Assembly (NCBI RefSeq): GCF_030547425.1 | Contig: NZ_JAUORH010000002.1 | Location: 186,001 to 250,000, forward strand | Length of the DNA: 64,000 nt | Source of the DNA: Tenacibaculum sp. 1_MG-2023 | GTDB lineage: Bacteria; Bacteroidota; Bacteroidia; Flavobacteriales; Flavobacteriaceae | Direction of reading: 5' to 3' | In this document: piece by piece, positions 1 to 8,682 of the stretch | How positions within the stretch are numbered: the stretch's first letter is position 1 | Layout of the letters: each line of letters begins with the position of its first letter | Translations under genes and position numbers: made by a program | Notes under the pieces: generated by a model | Told to the model about the DNA's origin: nothing | The model's input: the letters and a program-made list of their open reading frames with translations, nothing else | Database searches by the model: none

Positions 1-1821
1 AATGGATATAAAACCATTGAAAATACTAATCATTTCTATCAATTAATAGATACGCCTCTTTCAAGAAAACTGTTATTAGAAAAACTAATGCAACAAAATT
101 CAGTATGTTTTGATACGGAAACTACTGGATTAAAAGCTTTAGAGGTTGAATTGATTGGAATTGCTTTTTCTTGGGAAGCAGGTAAAGGATATTATGTTTC
201 ATTTCCAGAAAATCAAGAGGAAACCGCAACTATTTTAGAAGAATTTCGTCCATTTTTTGAAGCCGAAACCATTGAAAAAATTGGGCATAATTTAAAATAC
301 GATATTAAAGTACTTTCAAACTATAATATGCCTGTAAAAGGAAAATTGTTTGACACCATGATTGCGCATTACCTTATCAATCCAGATATGCGTCACAACA
401 TGGATATACTTGCTGAGACCTATCTAAACTATCAACCTGTTTCTATTACAGAGCTCATAGGTAAAAAAGGCAAAAATCAACTTTCTATGCGACAAGTTGA
501 GTTACCCAAACAAACCGAGTATGCCGTTGAGGATGCTGATATTACTTATCAGTTAAAAGAGCACTTTTCTAAAGAGCTTGAAAATGGTAACGTTACCAAA
601 CTATTCAACGAAGTCGAAACGCCACTAGTTTCTGTATTAACAGCCATGGAGATTGAAGGTATTAATTTAGATGTCGACTTCTTAAAAATTCTTTCAGGAG
701 CATTGTCTAAAGACATTTCACAACTTGAGCAAAACATATACGAACAAGCTGGTGAAGAGTTTAACATCGCATCACCAAAACAATTAGGTCCTATTTTATT
801 TGACAAGTTGAAACTGGTTGATAAACCTAAGAAGACTAAAACAGGTCAATATTCTACAGCAGAAGATGTACTTTCGTATTTAGCAAAAGACCATCAAATT
901 GTGGCAGATATTTTAGAATATCGTCAGTATAAAAAACTACAAAGCACCTACGTTGATGCGCTTCCGAATGAAGTTAACCCAAAAACAGGAAGAGTGCATA
1001 CCGTGTATGCACAAGCAGTTGCTGCTACAGGGCGTTTGAGTTCTAACAACCCTAACTTACAAAACATTCCTATTCGTACAAAACGTGGACAAGAAGTACG
1101 TAAAGCATTTATTCCAAGAAATGAAGACTATGTATTGTTAGCAGCGGATTACAGTCAGATTGAACTACGAATTATTGCTGCATTAAGCGAAGAAGAAACC
1201 ATGATTAAAGCTTTCCAAAATGGTGAAGATATTCATGCTTCTACCGCTGCAAAAGTATTCAACGTTCCTATTAACGAAGTAACTCGTGAGCAGCGTAGCA
1301 ATGCTAAAACAGTAAACTTTGGAATTATTTATGGAGTTTCTGCCTTCGGATTAAGCAACCAAACCGATTTGTCTCGTAAAGAGGCCAAAGAGTTGATTGA
1401 CACCTATTATGCAACCTATCCGAAACTAAGGAATTATATGTCTAAACAGGTAGATTTTGCTCGTGAGCATGGATATGTAGAAACTGTTTTAAGTCGCCGC
1501 CGTTATTTAAAAGACATAAATTCTCGTAATGCTATTGTTCGTGGTGCTGCCGAAAGAAATGCCGTAAACGCACCTATTCAAGGTTCTGCTGCTGATATAA
1601 TCAAGCTTGCCATGATTAACATTTACAAGCGATTTGAGCAAGAAAATTTTAAATCGAAAATGTTATTACAAGTACATGATGAATTGGTTTTTGACGCACA
1701 TAAAGATGAAGTAGACATCATTAAGCCTATCATTAAACAAGAAATGGAAAACGCCTTTAAAATGACTGTTCCATTAGATGTTGAAATTGATACAGGAGCT
1801 AATTGGTTAGAAGCGCATTAA
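1..1821 (+). CDS. polA: DNA polymerase I, C-terminal part (5' end outside window)
   Basis: DNA polymerase I for repair synthesis and Okazaki-fragment processing. The frame is open from base 1, so the N-terminal flap-nuclease domain lies upstream of the window. What is visible is the 3'-5' exonuclease domain, starting with the motif DTET at about 112-123, followed by the family A polymerase domain. Motif A (DYSQIELR) begins at 1147, the O-helix motif (RSNAKTVNFGIIYG) lies around 1294-1335, and motif C (VHDEL) is at about 1672-1686. The exonuclease motif I acidic residues are present, so proofreading is probably active. The first in-frame ATG at 88 is internal and not a real start. The stop codon lies in a TTAA that also supplies the stop of the convergent gene, and no terminator is visible. 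Confidence 0.97.
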   Translation, partial: NGYKTIENTNHFYQLIDTPLSRKLLLEKLMQQNSVCFDTETTGLKALEVELIGIAFSWEAGKGYYVSFPENQEETATILEEFRPFFEAETIEKIGHNLKYDIKVLSNYNMPVKGKLFDTMIAHYLINPDMRHNMDILAETYLNYQPVSITELIGKKGKNQLSMRQVELPKQTEYAVEDADITYQLKEHFSKELENGNVTKLFNEVETPLVSVLTAMEIEGINLDVDFLKILSGALSKDISQLEQNIYEQAGEEFNIASPKQLGPILFDKLKLVDKPKKTKTGQYSTAEDVLSYLAKDHQIVADILEYRQYKKLQSTYVDALPNEVNPKTGRVHTVYAQAVAATGRLSSNNPNLQNIPIRTKRGQEVRKAFIPRNEDYVLLAADYSQIELRIIAALSEEETMIKAFQNGEDIHASTAAKVFNVPINEVTREQRSNAKTVNFGIIYGVSAFGLSNQTDLSRKEAKELIDTYYATYPKLRNYMSKQVDFAREHGYVETVLSRRRYLKDINSRNAIVRGAAERNAVNAPIQGSAADIIKLAMINIYKRFEQENFKSKMLLQVHDELVFDAHKDEVDIIKPIIKQEMENAFKMTVPLDVEIDTGANWLEAH

Positions 1822-2774
1822 AGTTTAGTAATTGCTTTCTCTAAAATCGCTTTTACCTGAAGTTTTAAACTTTCAGGTTCAATAATTTTAGCGTAGTCAG
1901 AAAACACAATATACCATCTGGAAAAACCATGCTCAACATAAGAAGTCATAAATGTCATTTCTACTTGGTTACCTTTTATTTTTTCAGACACGAAACCATG
2001 GTGAATTTTACTATTATTTATATATCGTACCACACTTTTATCAACAGAAATAACAACTTTTGTTTTTGGTGTATTTTCATGTTGACTGCGGTATTCATCT
2101 AACGTAATATGTTCTCTAGTAAAACTATTTTGGGTTGATTTAATGGCTAACATTCTATCGGTTCTAAATTGTCTATAATCGCTTCTTAAATGACAAAAAG
2201 CCAATACATACCAAAATCCTGATTCGTGATAAATACCTACAGGTTCTACAAAACGCTCAGAGGGTGTTTCTCTATTTAACGCTTGATATTTTAAAAATAC
2301 CTGTCTTTTTTCAGCAATGCTTTCAAATAATGTTTCAAGTGCATTTGGTAAACTATCATTGAATAATTTATTTGTAGGATCCACCAATATTTGTGATTCT
2401 AAGGCAGAAATCCAATCTTTTTCACGACCACGCAACACTGATTTTAACTTTATCATAGCAGACTCATAGTAATTCCCTAATGATTTATCTACAAACTTCT
2501 GCATTAGTTTTTCGGCAGCCACAAAACTTCCTACTTCTTCTCTCGTAAACATAACAGGAGGCAAACGGTACCCTTCCATAATAGAATAACCGACACCTGC
2601 TTCGCTTATAATAGGCACACCCGATGCTTCAAGCGTTCGTATATCACGATAAATGGTACGTAAGCTTACCTCAAATCTATCAGCCAATTCTTGTGCTTTC
2701 ACAATACGCTTAGACTGTAACTGAATTAGGATGGCTACAATTCTATCAAAACGTTTTACCGTATCTAAACTCAT
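1818..2774 (-). CDS. WYL-domain transcriptional regulator (YafY type)
   Basis: Cytoplasmic DNA-binding regulator. The N-terminal helix-turn-helix covers roughly residues 5-60 (KAQELADRFEVSLRTIYRDI), and the WYL ligand-sensing domain covers about 130-230, with the signature region around SGFWYVLAFCHLRSDYRQFR. The frame extends to 2843, but the added residues are not typical of the family. The conserved start MSLDTVKRFDRI at 2774 gives 318 residues, the usual length. The gene diverges from a DinB gene. Between them lie two TGACA-N6-TGTCA palindromes, which are probable operators. WYL/DinB gene pairs recur in Bacteroidota, so control of the neighbour is likely (inference). The 3' end overlaps polA by four bases. 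Confidence 0.9.
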   Translation of the reverse strand: MSLDTVKRFDRIVAILIQLQSKRIVKAQELADRFEVSLRTIYRDIRTLEASGVPIISEAGVGYSIMEGYRLPPVMFTREEVGSFVAAEKLMQKFVDKSLGNYYESAMIKLKSVLRGREKDWISALESQILVDPTNKLFNDSLPNALETLFESIAEKRQVFLKYQALNRETPSERFVEPVGIYHESGFWYVLAFCHLRSDYRQFRTDRMLAIKSTQNSFTREHITLDEYRSQHENTPKTKVVISVDKSVVRYINNSKIHHGFVSEKIKGNQVEMTFMTSYVEHGFSRWYIVFSDYAKIIEPESLKLQVKAILEKAITKL

Positions 2775-2879
2775 AATGCTATAACATATTTCCCAAAGAT
2801 AGGATTTCAGGCTGAAGTATTTTTTAAATTTTAGCTTCAACATAATAACTATACTTTATACAAATAAACATACAGTAAG

Positions 2880-2895
2880 TGACAACCGCTTGTCA
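2880..2895. promoter_or_regulatory. Candidate operator 1 of the WYL regulator
   Basis: Palindrome TGACA-N6-TGTCA, in full TGACAACCGCTTGTCA, with six-base arms TGACAA and TTGTCA. It lies between the divergent WYL and DinB genes. Its centre is 47 bp from a second copy of the same pattern. Binding by the adjacent regulator is inferred. Confidence 0.6.
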
Positions 2896-2926
2896 ATAGA
2901 CACTTTTAAAATTTATTTTTTCCTGC

Positions 2927-2942
2927 TGACATAAAGCTGTCA
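2927..2942. promoter_or_regulatory. Candidate operator 2 of the WYL regulator
   Basis: Second TGACA-N6-TGTCA palindrome (TGACATAAAGCTGTCA). It ends 11 bp before a consensus -7 box of the DinB gene, so it covers the position where the -33 element would be. A regulator bound here would directly help or block RNA polymerase. Confidence 0.6.
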
Positions 2943-2953
2943 CCACCCCATAG

Positions 2954-2961
2954 TATTTTTG
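2954..2961 (+). promoter_or_regulatory. -7 box of the DinB gene promoter
   Basis: TATTTTTG, an exact match to the Bacteroidota -7 consensus TAnnTTTG, 25 bases before the ATG at 2987. There is no good -33 TTG at the expected distance. The candidate WYL operator occupies that position instead, which would suit an activator-dependent or repressed promoter. Confidence 0.55.
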
Positions 2962-2986
2962 GTTTCAAATAATAAATTTTACAATT

Positions 2987-3478
2987 ATGGAATCAACAAC
3001 AAGCACATTATTAGAACAAGTAATTACACCATCTGAGTTATTAGCACATTGGCAAGGACACAGAGCTTTAACCCGAAGAACTATTGAAGTTTTTCCTGAA
3101 GATGCTTTTTTTAATTACTCTATAGGAGGTATGCGCACTTTTGCTGATATGGTTATGGAACTTTTAGGCATAGCTGGACCTGGCATTAAAGAAATTGCTA
3201 CTGGAAAAATTCAAGAGTTAATTGAAGAAGTAGATTACGGTAACAAAAAAGAAAAAATTCTTGAACTTTGGGATAAAGCTACTGGTGAAATAAACACCTA
3301 TTGGGTACAAATTAAACCAGAACAATTTCAGCAGAACATTAAAATATTTGGTCAATATGAGGGCACAGTTTGGTCTTCAATATTCTATTTTATTGATAAT
3401 GAAATCCACCATCGAGGACAAGGGTATGTTTATTTACGCGCTTTAGGTATTGAACCTCCATTTTTTTATGAGCGTTAA
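2987..3478 (+). CDS. DinB family protein
   Basis: 163-residue four-helix-bundle protein of the DinB/YfiT superfamily. Many members bind a divalent metal through histidines and act as thiol-dependent transferases or detoxification enzymes. Here the substrate is unknown. The C-terminal motif IHHRGQGYVYLRALG, with the histidine pair at about residues 141-142, and the central MRTFADMVMELL helix are typical. Transcribed divergently from the WYL regulator and behind two candidate operators, so it is probably an inducible target. A small protein gene follows 16 bp downstream, likely in the same transcript, and the pair ends at a bidirectional hairpin. Confidence 0.85.
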   Translation: MESTTSTLLEQVITPSELLAHWQGHRALTRRTIEVFPEDAFFNYSIGGMRTFADMVMELLGIAGPGIKEIATGKIQELIEEVDYGNKKEKILELWDKATGEINTYWVQIKPEQFQQNIKIFGQYEGTVWSSIFYFIDNEIHHRGQGYVYLRALGIEPPFFYER

Positions 3479-3494
3479 TCAAAATTCATTTAAA

Positions 3495-3713
3495 ATGAAA
3501 ACAGTTTTAGTATTTAAAACATCAATCACAAAAAGCAAGGAGATTAAAATTGTTCAACCCACATTAAACCGTTTGATTGCTAAAAACGATCGCTGGAATT
3601 TTGACCTAGAGGATTGCGATAATATTCTTCGAATCGAAACTCAAATCGTTAAAGCAAATGCTGTCTTAAAAGCATTACAACATCATGGTTTTTATTGTGA
3701 AGAACTTTTATAA
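3495..3713 (+). CDS. Small HMA-like protein without metal-binding cysteines
   Basis: 72-residue protein, beginning MKTVLVFKTS at 3495. The frame opens upstream at 3450, but that would overlap the DinB gene and add residues with no visible conservation. Its beta-alpha-beta pattern (KTVLVFKTSI, helix, WNFDLEDCDNILRI, helix, HHGFYCEEL) resembles the ferredoxin-like fold of heavy-metal-associated domains. However, the CXXC metal site is missing, so metal transport should not be assumed. It probably shares a transcript with the DinB gene. The function is unknown and the fold assignment is an inference from pattern only. Confidence 0.7.
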   Translation: MKTVLVFKTSITKSKEIKIVQPTLNRLIAKNDRWNFDLEDCDNILRIETQIVKANAVLKALQHHGFYCEELL

Positions 3714-3760
3714 ATAATCGCTAGTGCCTTTTCAAAAAAGCTAGGTCTGTATAATGATAA

Positions 3761-3798
3761 AAACCTAATAAAGAACAATTGGTTTCTTTATTAGGTTT
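3761..3798. terminator. Bidirectional terminator
   Basis: Perfect 15-bp arms (AAACCTAATAAAGAA and TTCTTTATTAGGTTT) around an 8-base loop, between the convergent genes ending at 3713 and 3824. T runs follow on both strands, so it can end transcription from either side. Confidence 0.8.
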
Positions 3799-3823
3799 AT
3801 TACCTTTTTTAAAATAATATTAT

Positions 3824-5419
3824 TTATTCAATCACAAACGTTTCGTTTTGTATCCAGTTAGCTCTTAGCTTAAACTCTTTATCTAAATAAATGATTTGCT
3901 CTGGCTGTTTTCTTAATAAGAAATTTCCAGTATCCCACATACGGTTATTATTTTCATCAACTATTGCTCTAATGCTATATTCTTTAGGCTCTAATAGGGT
4001 AAATTCTATTTTTTTAGAAGAAGTGATGTATCGTTTTTCTACAACTTTATCTTGACTTAATAGTTCAATAATAACTGGAGATTCTGTTTCGTTTTTAATC
4101 TCTAATACAATACTTCCATAATCTTCTACTGTTCGTGTTGTAAATTTATAATCTAACGTATCGTTTGTAGTTTCAAAAACATCAGTTATTCCTTTAGGTA
4201 AGCCTTTAAAAATATACCCGTATTTAGGCTTCTTTTCAAACAACACTGCTAATTTGTTAATCGATTGTTTTTTTAACTCAAAAGGTACATCAACAGTATC
4301 TTTATCAATCAATGAAAACTTTGATTTATCAAAAGAAACAATTGGGTTGTTGGTTTGAATAAACATGGTATCTTTTAAATTCAAAACTCCACTCACACTT
4401 GATGACACGGATAAAGAATCTATTTTCTTTTTTCGTAAACGTACCGTTATAGTGTCTTTAAAATTCTGATTGTTTACTATAAAATTCAACGAATCTCTTT
4501 CTATAGGTGTATGCCAATAATTAAGTGTGTCTTTACCTTTTTCAAACTGAGTAAATGATTTGAAGTCTTCCGGAACTTCAGATAACAGTTCAATATTCAT
4601 ATCTTCCTGCCTCCCTTCAAATCCAAATTGGATTCTTCCTTTTGTTACCTCTTTTCCCCTCTTAAATTCATACGGTTGAACCTCTTTAAAAAAGCGAATA
4701 GGTTTGTTAATTATAGTATCTTGAGGCAACGTAATTGTATCTACTACAAAACCTATTTTATCTGTTCTACTGTTAAAAATATAATCGTTAGAAGGTTCTT
4801 TTAAAGCTAGCATTAAATATTTTCCTTCACGTAAATTACTAAACTCAAAATTTGTGGAATCTAACGTACTTGTTACATAATTTGGTTTTTGTTTAAAAAT
4901 AATAGTGTCGTTGTATGTACTATCAAGTTTATATAGTAAAACACTTACTTCTTTCACCTCTTTTTTATCAAAAGCATCAGCTACAGCTCCTTTAATTTTT
5001 AAAGAATCGATATAATCTCCTGTTGAATACACATATTTAAAACTCTCTAATTTGTTGTTTTCATTATTGTCTTGTACTGCATTTCCAAAGTTAAAAGTAT
5101 AGGTGGTATTTTGTTGTAGTGTATCTAATATTTTAATATTTATATACTTGCTTGGTGTTCCTTGAGGTGTAATTAATGGTGGATTTTTCATTGGAGGGGA
5201 AACTACCAACTGTTTTTGTAAGTCTTTTAAAACAATATATTCATCAAAATAAATACGAATGTTATCATCATCAAAATGAATAGTTTCATAAGGGGGATTT
5301 GCAGTAACCATTATTGGTGCAGTTTCATCTTTTGGACCTCCTTCTGGTCGTCCCTTACGTGCACAGCTACTTATTAAAAAAGCGAAAAGAGTTACTAAAA
5401 TAAAGTGTTTATTTTTCAC
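3824..5419 (-). CDS. Ig-like domain lipoprotein
   Basis: 531-residue envelope lipoprotein. The signal peptide ends in a lipobox LISSC, with Cys19 as the lipidated residue. It is followed by the CARKGRPEGGPKDETAP stretch typical of a flavobacterial family whose next segment is a bacterial Ig-like (Big_5) domain (about residues 35-135: TANPPYETIHFDDDNIRIYF). The rest is beta-rich, with a possible carboxypeptidase-regulatory-like domain in the middle. No catalytic motif was seen. It is downstream of comF on the same strand with a 54-bp gap, so the two may be cotranscribed. A structural or surface role is plausible but not shown by the sequence. Confidence 0.8.
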   Translation of the reverse strand: MKNKHFILVTLFAFLISSCARKGRPEGGPKDETAPIMVTANPPYETIHFDDDNIRIYFDEYIVLKDLQKQLVVSPPMKNPPLITPQGTPSKYINIKILDTLQQNTTYTFNFGNAVQDNNENNKLESFKYVYSTGDYIDSLKIKGAVADAFDKKEVKEVSVLLYKLDSTYNDTIIFKQKPNYVTSTLDSTNFEFSNLREGKYLMLALKEPSNDYIFNSRTDKIGFVVDTITLPQDTIINKPIRFFKEVQPYEFKRGKEVTKGRIQFGFEGRQEDMNIELLSEVPEDFKSFTQFEKGKDTLNYWHTPIERDSLNFIVNNQNFKDTITVRLRKKKIDSLSVSSSVSGVLNLKDTMFIQTNNPIVSFDKSKFSLIDKDTVDVPFELKKQSINKLAVLFEKKPKYGYIFKGLPKGITDVFETTNDTLDYKFTTRTVEDYGSIVLEIKNETESPVIIELLSQDKVVEKRYITSSKKIEFTLLEPKEYSIRAIVDENNNRMWDTGNFLLRKQPEQIIYLDKEFKLRANWIQNETFVIE

Positions 5420-5473
5420 AAAATAATGGTTTAAAATCCATTTTCAAAAGTAGTAAATTAAGATGGAATGGTA

Positions 5474-6166
5474 TCAGTCTTTTTGTGTATACGCCATTGT
5501 CGCTACACTTATAGTTATGTTTTGCGTTTTTAAAAGTTCGTCTGCACAAGCTTCTATGGTTGCTCCTGTAGTAATAACATCATCAATAAGCAAGACGTGT
5601 TTATTTTCAAAAAAAGTCGTATCAACAAGTTTAAACTTTGTTTTATTATTAGAAAATCGTTCAAATCGTTGTTTTAGAGTTTGTGTTTTAGTTTTAGAAG
5701 TTCTAATTAGAATATCTGATTTATACTCAATATTCAAAATATCGCTCAATCGTTCACCAAACATAGTTACTTGATTATACCCCCTCTTTGTAAACTTTTT
5801 TGAATGTAGTGGCACAGGAATAATGTAATCTACATCCACAAAAACATTTGATTTCTTTAATTTTTCCCCAAACCAGTCTGCCATAAATAGCCCTATTTCT
5901 GGTTGGTTTTTATATTTTAACTGATGAATAAGTTTTTGCGTTACTCCTTTCTTTCTATAAAAAAGAAAAGAACGTACAGCTTGTACTGGCACTTTTCCAT
6001 AAAAATTTGACATTAATGTAACATTTGTGTGCTTATTATCGTCTATAATTGGTAAGTCGTTTTTACAAATAGTGCACAAGAATTTCTCATTTTGTAACAA
6101 CATTATTTCACAATTTACACATAAATTGGGATAAAATAAATAGAATATCTCTTTTAAAAATCGCAT
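5474..6166 (-). CDS. comF: ComF family phosphoribosyltransferase-like protein
   Basis: 230 residues from the start MRFLKEIF at 6166. An upstream in-frame ATG at 6199 would add 11 residues. The N-terminal zinc ribbon has cysteines at 16, 19, 31 and 34 (CVNC, CTIC). It is followed by a type I phosphoribosyltransferase fold with the PRPP-binding loop VLLIDDVITTGAT near residue 190. In naturally competent bacteria ComF helps import single-stranded DNA. Many non-competent bacteria also carry it, so competence cannot be claimed here. It diverges from the methyltransferase gene at 6220 and precedes the Ig-like lipoprotein gene. Confidence 0.9.
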   Translation of the reverse strand: MRFLKEIFYLFYPNLCVNCEIMLLQNEKFLCTICKNDLPIIDDNKHTNVTLMSNFYGKVPVQAVRSFLFYRKKGVTQKLIHQLKYKNQPEIGLFMADWFGEKLKKSNVFVDVDYIIPVPLHSKKFTKRGYNQVTMFGERLSDILNIEYKSDILIRTSKTKTQTLKQRFERFSNNKTKFKLVDTTFFENKHVLLIDDVITTGATIEACADELLKTQNITISVATMAYTQKD

Positions 6167-6219
6167 CTTTACAGGCCTTTTTTTAACAGAAAGATACAAA
6201 AAACAACAGAAGTCATATT

Positions 6220-6780
6220 TTGAGTAAAAAGTTTAATTTTTTCAAAGAAGCCGTAAAAAACTATAAAACATCAGGTACAGTTGTGCCAAGTTCTAGATAC
6301 TTGGCAAATAAGATGCTAAAAGAAATTGATTTTAAAACAGCAGAAGTTATTGTTGAGCTAGGCCCTGGAAATGGAGCTATAACACAATATATTTTAAAAA
6401 AACTTCAGCCCAATACCGTGTTAATCTGTTTTGAAATAAATGAGGCTTTTTATAATGAATTGAAAAAAATAAAGCATCAACAATTAATTGTTCTAAAAGC
6501 TTCTGCCGAAGATATTAAATTTGAAATAGAAAAGTTAGGATATTCAAAAGCAGACTATATAGTTTCTAGCTTACCTTTAACTATTATCCCAAAAGAAATA
6601 TCACATTCTATCTTAACAAAAAGCCATAGTTTTTTAACTACCGCTGGACTGTTTATTCAATATCAATACAGCTTAACTTACTACAAAAAACTAAAAGAAG
6701 TTTTTGGTAATGCTATCTATTTGAGCTTCGAACCATTAAACTTCCCTCCTGCTTTTATTTATAAATGTGTTAAGAAATAA
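6220..6780 (+). CDS. SAM-dependent methyltransferase, PmtA/KsgA-like
   Basis: 186 residues. The start is a TTG at 6220, giving MSKKFNFFKEAVKNYKTSG. The next in-frame ATG would remove the conserved N-terminal helix. Motif I is VELGPGNGAIT (residues 45-55). The catalytic-loop motif reads SSLPL rather than the N-x-P-Y of rRNA dimethylases, which points to phospholipid N-methyltransferase-like enzymes (COG3963) rather than RsmA. A true rsmA is present at 20.7 kb, supporting a different substrate. The enzyme lacks the C-terminal helical domain of KsgA. Substrate unknown. A membrane phospholipid is the best guess. Confidence 0.75.
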   Translation: MSKKFNFFKEAVKNYKTSGTVVPSSRYLANKMLKEIDFKTAEVIVELGPGNGAITQYILKKLQPNTVLICFEINEAFYNELKKIKHQQLIVLKASAEDIKFEIEKLGYSKADYIVSSLPLTIIPKEISHSILTKSHSFLTTAGLFIQYQYSLTYYKKLKEVFGNAIYLSFEPLNFPPAFIYKCVKK

Positions 6781-6825
6781 ATAGTATATTAGCGCAGAGC
6801 GCACCCCTTCATTACAACCTTTAAA

Positions 6826-7728
6826 ATGATGCTAGTCTCAAAAATAAAGAACAACAGTTTCATCGCATTTTTAATTTTACTAATACTTGTTATTGGTTTT
6901 TTATCTTATGAAAATGCCAAAGACTACTCTGAACTTAAAGCTGTTTTTGAGCTAGAAAAAAAAGAGCTAGAAAGTGAGCTAACAAACATAATTGAAGATT
7001 ATGAAGAAGCTAGTTATAAGAAAAGTAAGTATTCTTTAAGGTTAAAAGATGAGCTGCATAAAGTAATTAAACTTAGAGAATCTGTTAAAAACTTAAAAAA
7101 AATAGACTATAAGTTTATCAGATATTATAGAAAAAGAACAGGAATACTTATTGAAGAAAACGAAAAACTTTTCACTCAAATAAATCGTCTTAATACAATT
7201 AACAATGAATTAATTTCAAAAAATGATAGTGTTAAAGAAGCTTTATTAGTAAAGGAAAAACAAAATGCAAAACTTGCTAACTTAAATCGTTTCTTAAGCA
7301 AGGAAAAACATGACCTAAAGAAAAAAATAGCTACTGCTGAAATAATTGAAATCTCTACTATAAAGGCAGAAGCCATGAAAAAGAAAAGAAATGGAAAATT
7401 CACCTCAACAAATAGGTCTAACAAAGTAAATGCCTTTAAAATAGAATTTGATTTACTAGAAAACAAAGTAGTATCCTCTGGCCCTAAAGAAGTTTATATT
7501 CAAGTAATAGACACTAACAAAAAGGTTATTGCTCCTTATAAAAAAGTAAGTTTGCAAAACAATAAAAAAATATGGTGTAGTGATGTTTTAATTGCTGAGT
7601 ATAACAATGAACAACTATCTATGATTTCTTTTGTGAATATAAATAGTAAAATTAACGCAGGAATATACCATATAAATACATTTGTTAACGGTATTCAAGC
7701 TGGTAATAAATCCCTAGCATTAAAGTAA
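6826..7728 (+). CDS. Membrane-anchored coiled-coil protein, paralogue 1
   Basis: 300 residues. One N-terminal membrane segment (about residues 10-28) is followed by a long coiled coil (about 30-165) and a C-terminal beta-rich domain (about 195-300, with KEVYIQVIDTNKKVIAP). The start is MMLVSK; the second Met is equally possible. The next gene is a clear paralogue with the same domain order, so this is a tandem duplication. Compared with paralogue 2 this copy is more diverged: its C-terminal domain has more Asn and Lys and includes a Cys in KIWCSDV. Members of this family in Flavobacteriaceae have sometimes been labelled 'chromosome partitioning', but no ParA ATPase motif is visible, so that label should be ignored. 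The function is unknown. Confidence 0.75.
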   Translation: MMLVSKIKNNSFIAFLILLILVIGFLSYENAKDYSELKAVFELEKKELESELTNIIEDYEEASYKKSKYSLRLKDELHKVIKLRESVKNLKKIDYKFIRYYRKRTGILIEENEKLFTQINRLNTINNELISKNDSVKEALLVKEKQNAKLANLNRFLSKEKHDLKKKIATAEIIEISTIKAEAMKKKRNGKFTSTNRSNKVNAFKIEFDLLENKVVSSGPKEVYIQVIDTNKKVIAPYKKVSLQNNKKIWCSDVLIAEYNNEQLSMISFVNINSKINAGIYHINTFVNGIQAGNKSLALK

Positions 7729-7775
7729 CCCCTTAAAATTAATTAATAACTTAATACAATCAATCCCCCTTAACC

Positions 7776-8654
7776 ATGAATCAACAAAAAACCAAAAATG
7801 TTTTAATTTTAGTACTAATTATCTTATCTCTTTTCCTGTTTTATTACTCATTTCAAAAATCAAATGAAAATAAAAATCTTCAAAATATTTTCTTAGAAGA
7901 AAAAGCCGAATTACAGCAAGATCTCGATGAAATGATTAAAGACTATACTGATGTTGTTGTTGGTAAAAAACGTTTAGCTGATAGATTAGAAGTAGAGTTA
8001 ATAAAAATGAAAAGTTTAAGAGACTCAATAAAAGACTTAAAATCTGACAACTTTGGACTTATAAGAAAATACCGAAGTAGAATTGCAAGTTTAGAGCGTG
8101 AAAACAAAAAGCTTTTCATACAAATAGATTCTTTAAATAGTGCTAATGACGCTTTAACACAAGAAAATGTTATAGCTAACGAAATTTTGCAGCAAAAAGA
8201 TAGTGTAAATGAGACTTTGACAGAAAAAAACAAAGAGTTAGAAGCTAAAGTTGCTATTGGCGGAGTTATTAAAACAAGTCCTGTAAAAGCAGTTGCGATG
8301 AAAGAACGTAGTAGTGGAAAGCTAACATCTACAAGTAGATCTAGCAGAACTGATGCGTTTAGAATTAATTTCGACTTGTTAGAAAACCCAATAACTACAG
8401 CTGGCGAAAAACGTGTATACATTCAAATTATTGATGAAAATAAAAATGTAGTTGCTCCTAAAGGAAAAACTGACTTAAAAAATGGGCAAAAAGTTCAATA
8501 TACAGACTCTCTAGAGGTTAACTATAGTAACAACCGTTTAAGTCTTGTGTCTTTAGTCTTGGTAAATAGAGATAATATTAAAAAAGGAAAATATGTAATT
8601 AGTGCTTTTGTTGACGGTGTTTACTCTGGAAATGCTACTATAAAACTGAGATAA
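7776..8654 (+). CDS. Membrane-anchored coiled-coil protein, paralogue 2
   Basis: 292 residues with a membrane helix at about 9-26, a heptad-rich coiled coil to about 165, a short linker GKLTSTSRSSRTDAF, and a C-terminal beta domain (EKRVYIQIIDENKNVVAP). The linker and C-terminal domain align closely with paralogue 1 (KFTSTNRSNKVNAF, KEVYIQVIDTNKKVIAP). The N-terminus-in topology would place coil and domain in the periplasm, which suggests an envelope scaffold or spacer role (inference). 47 bp separate the two genes, and a strong hairpin follows, so they probably form one operon. Confidence 0.78.
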   Translation: MNQQKTKNVLILVLIILSLFLFYYSFQKSNENKNLQNIFLEEKAELQQDLDEMIKDYTDVVVGKKRLADRLEVELIKMKSLRDSIKDLKSDNFGLIRKYRSRIASLERENKKLFIQIDSLNSANDALTQENVIANEILQQKDSVNETLTEKNKELEAKVAIGGVIKTSPVKAVAMKERSSGKLTSTSRSSRTDAFRINFDLLENPITTAGEKRVYIQIIDENKNVVAPKGKTDLKNGQKVQYTDSLEVNYSNNRLSLVSLVLVNRDNIKKGKYVISAFVDGVYSGNATIKLR

Positions 8655-8682
8655 ACAACACTAATACATATTAAATGTGAAT

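Noticed and set aside
7943..8422. 159-residue open frame on the minus strand inside a coiled-coil gene
   Set aside because: It is antisense to a well-supported paralogous protein, and its translation is Ser/Leu/Phe-rich as expected from the reverse of a Lys/Glu-rich coil.
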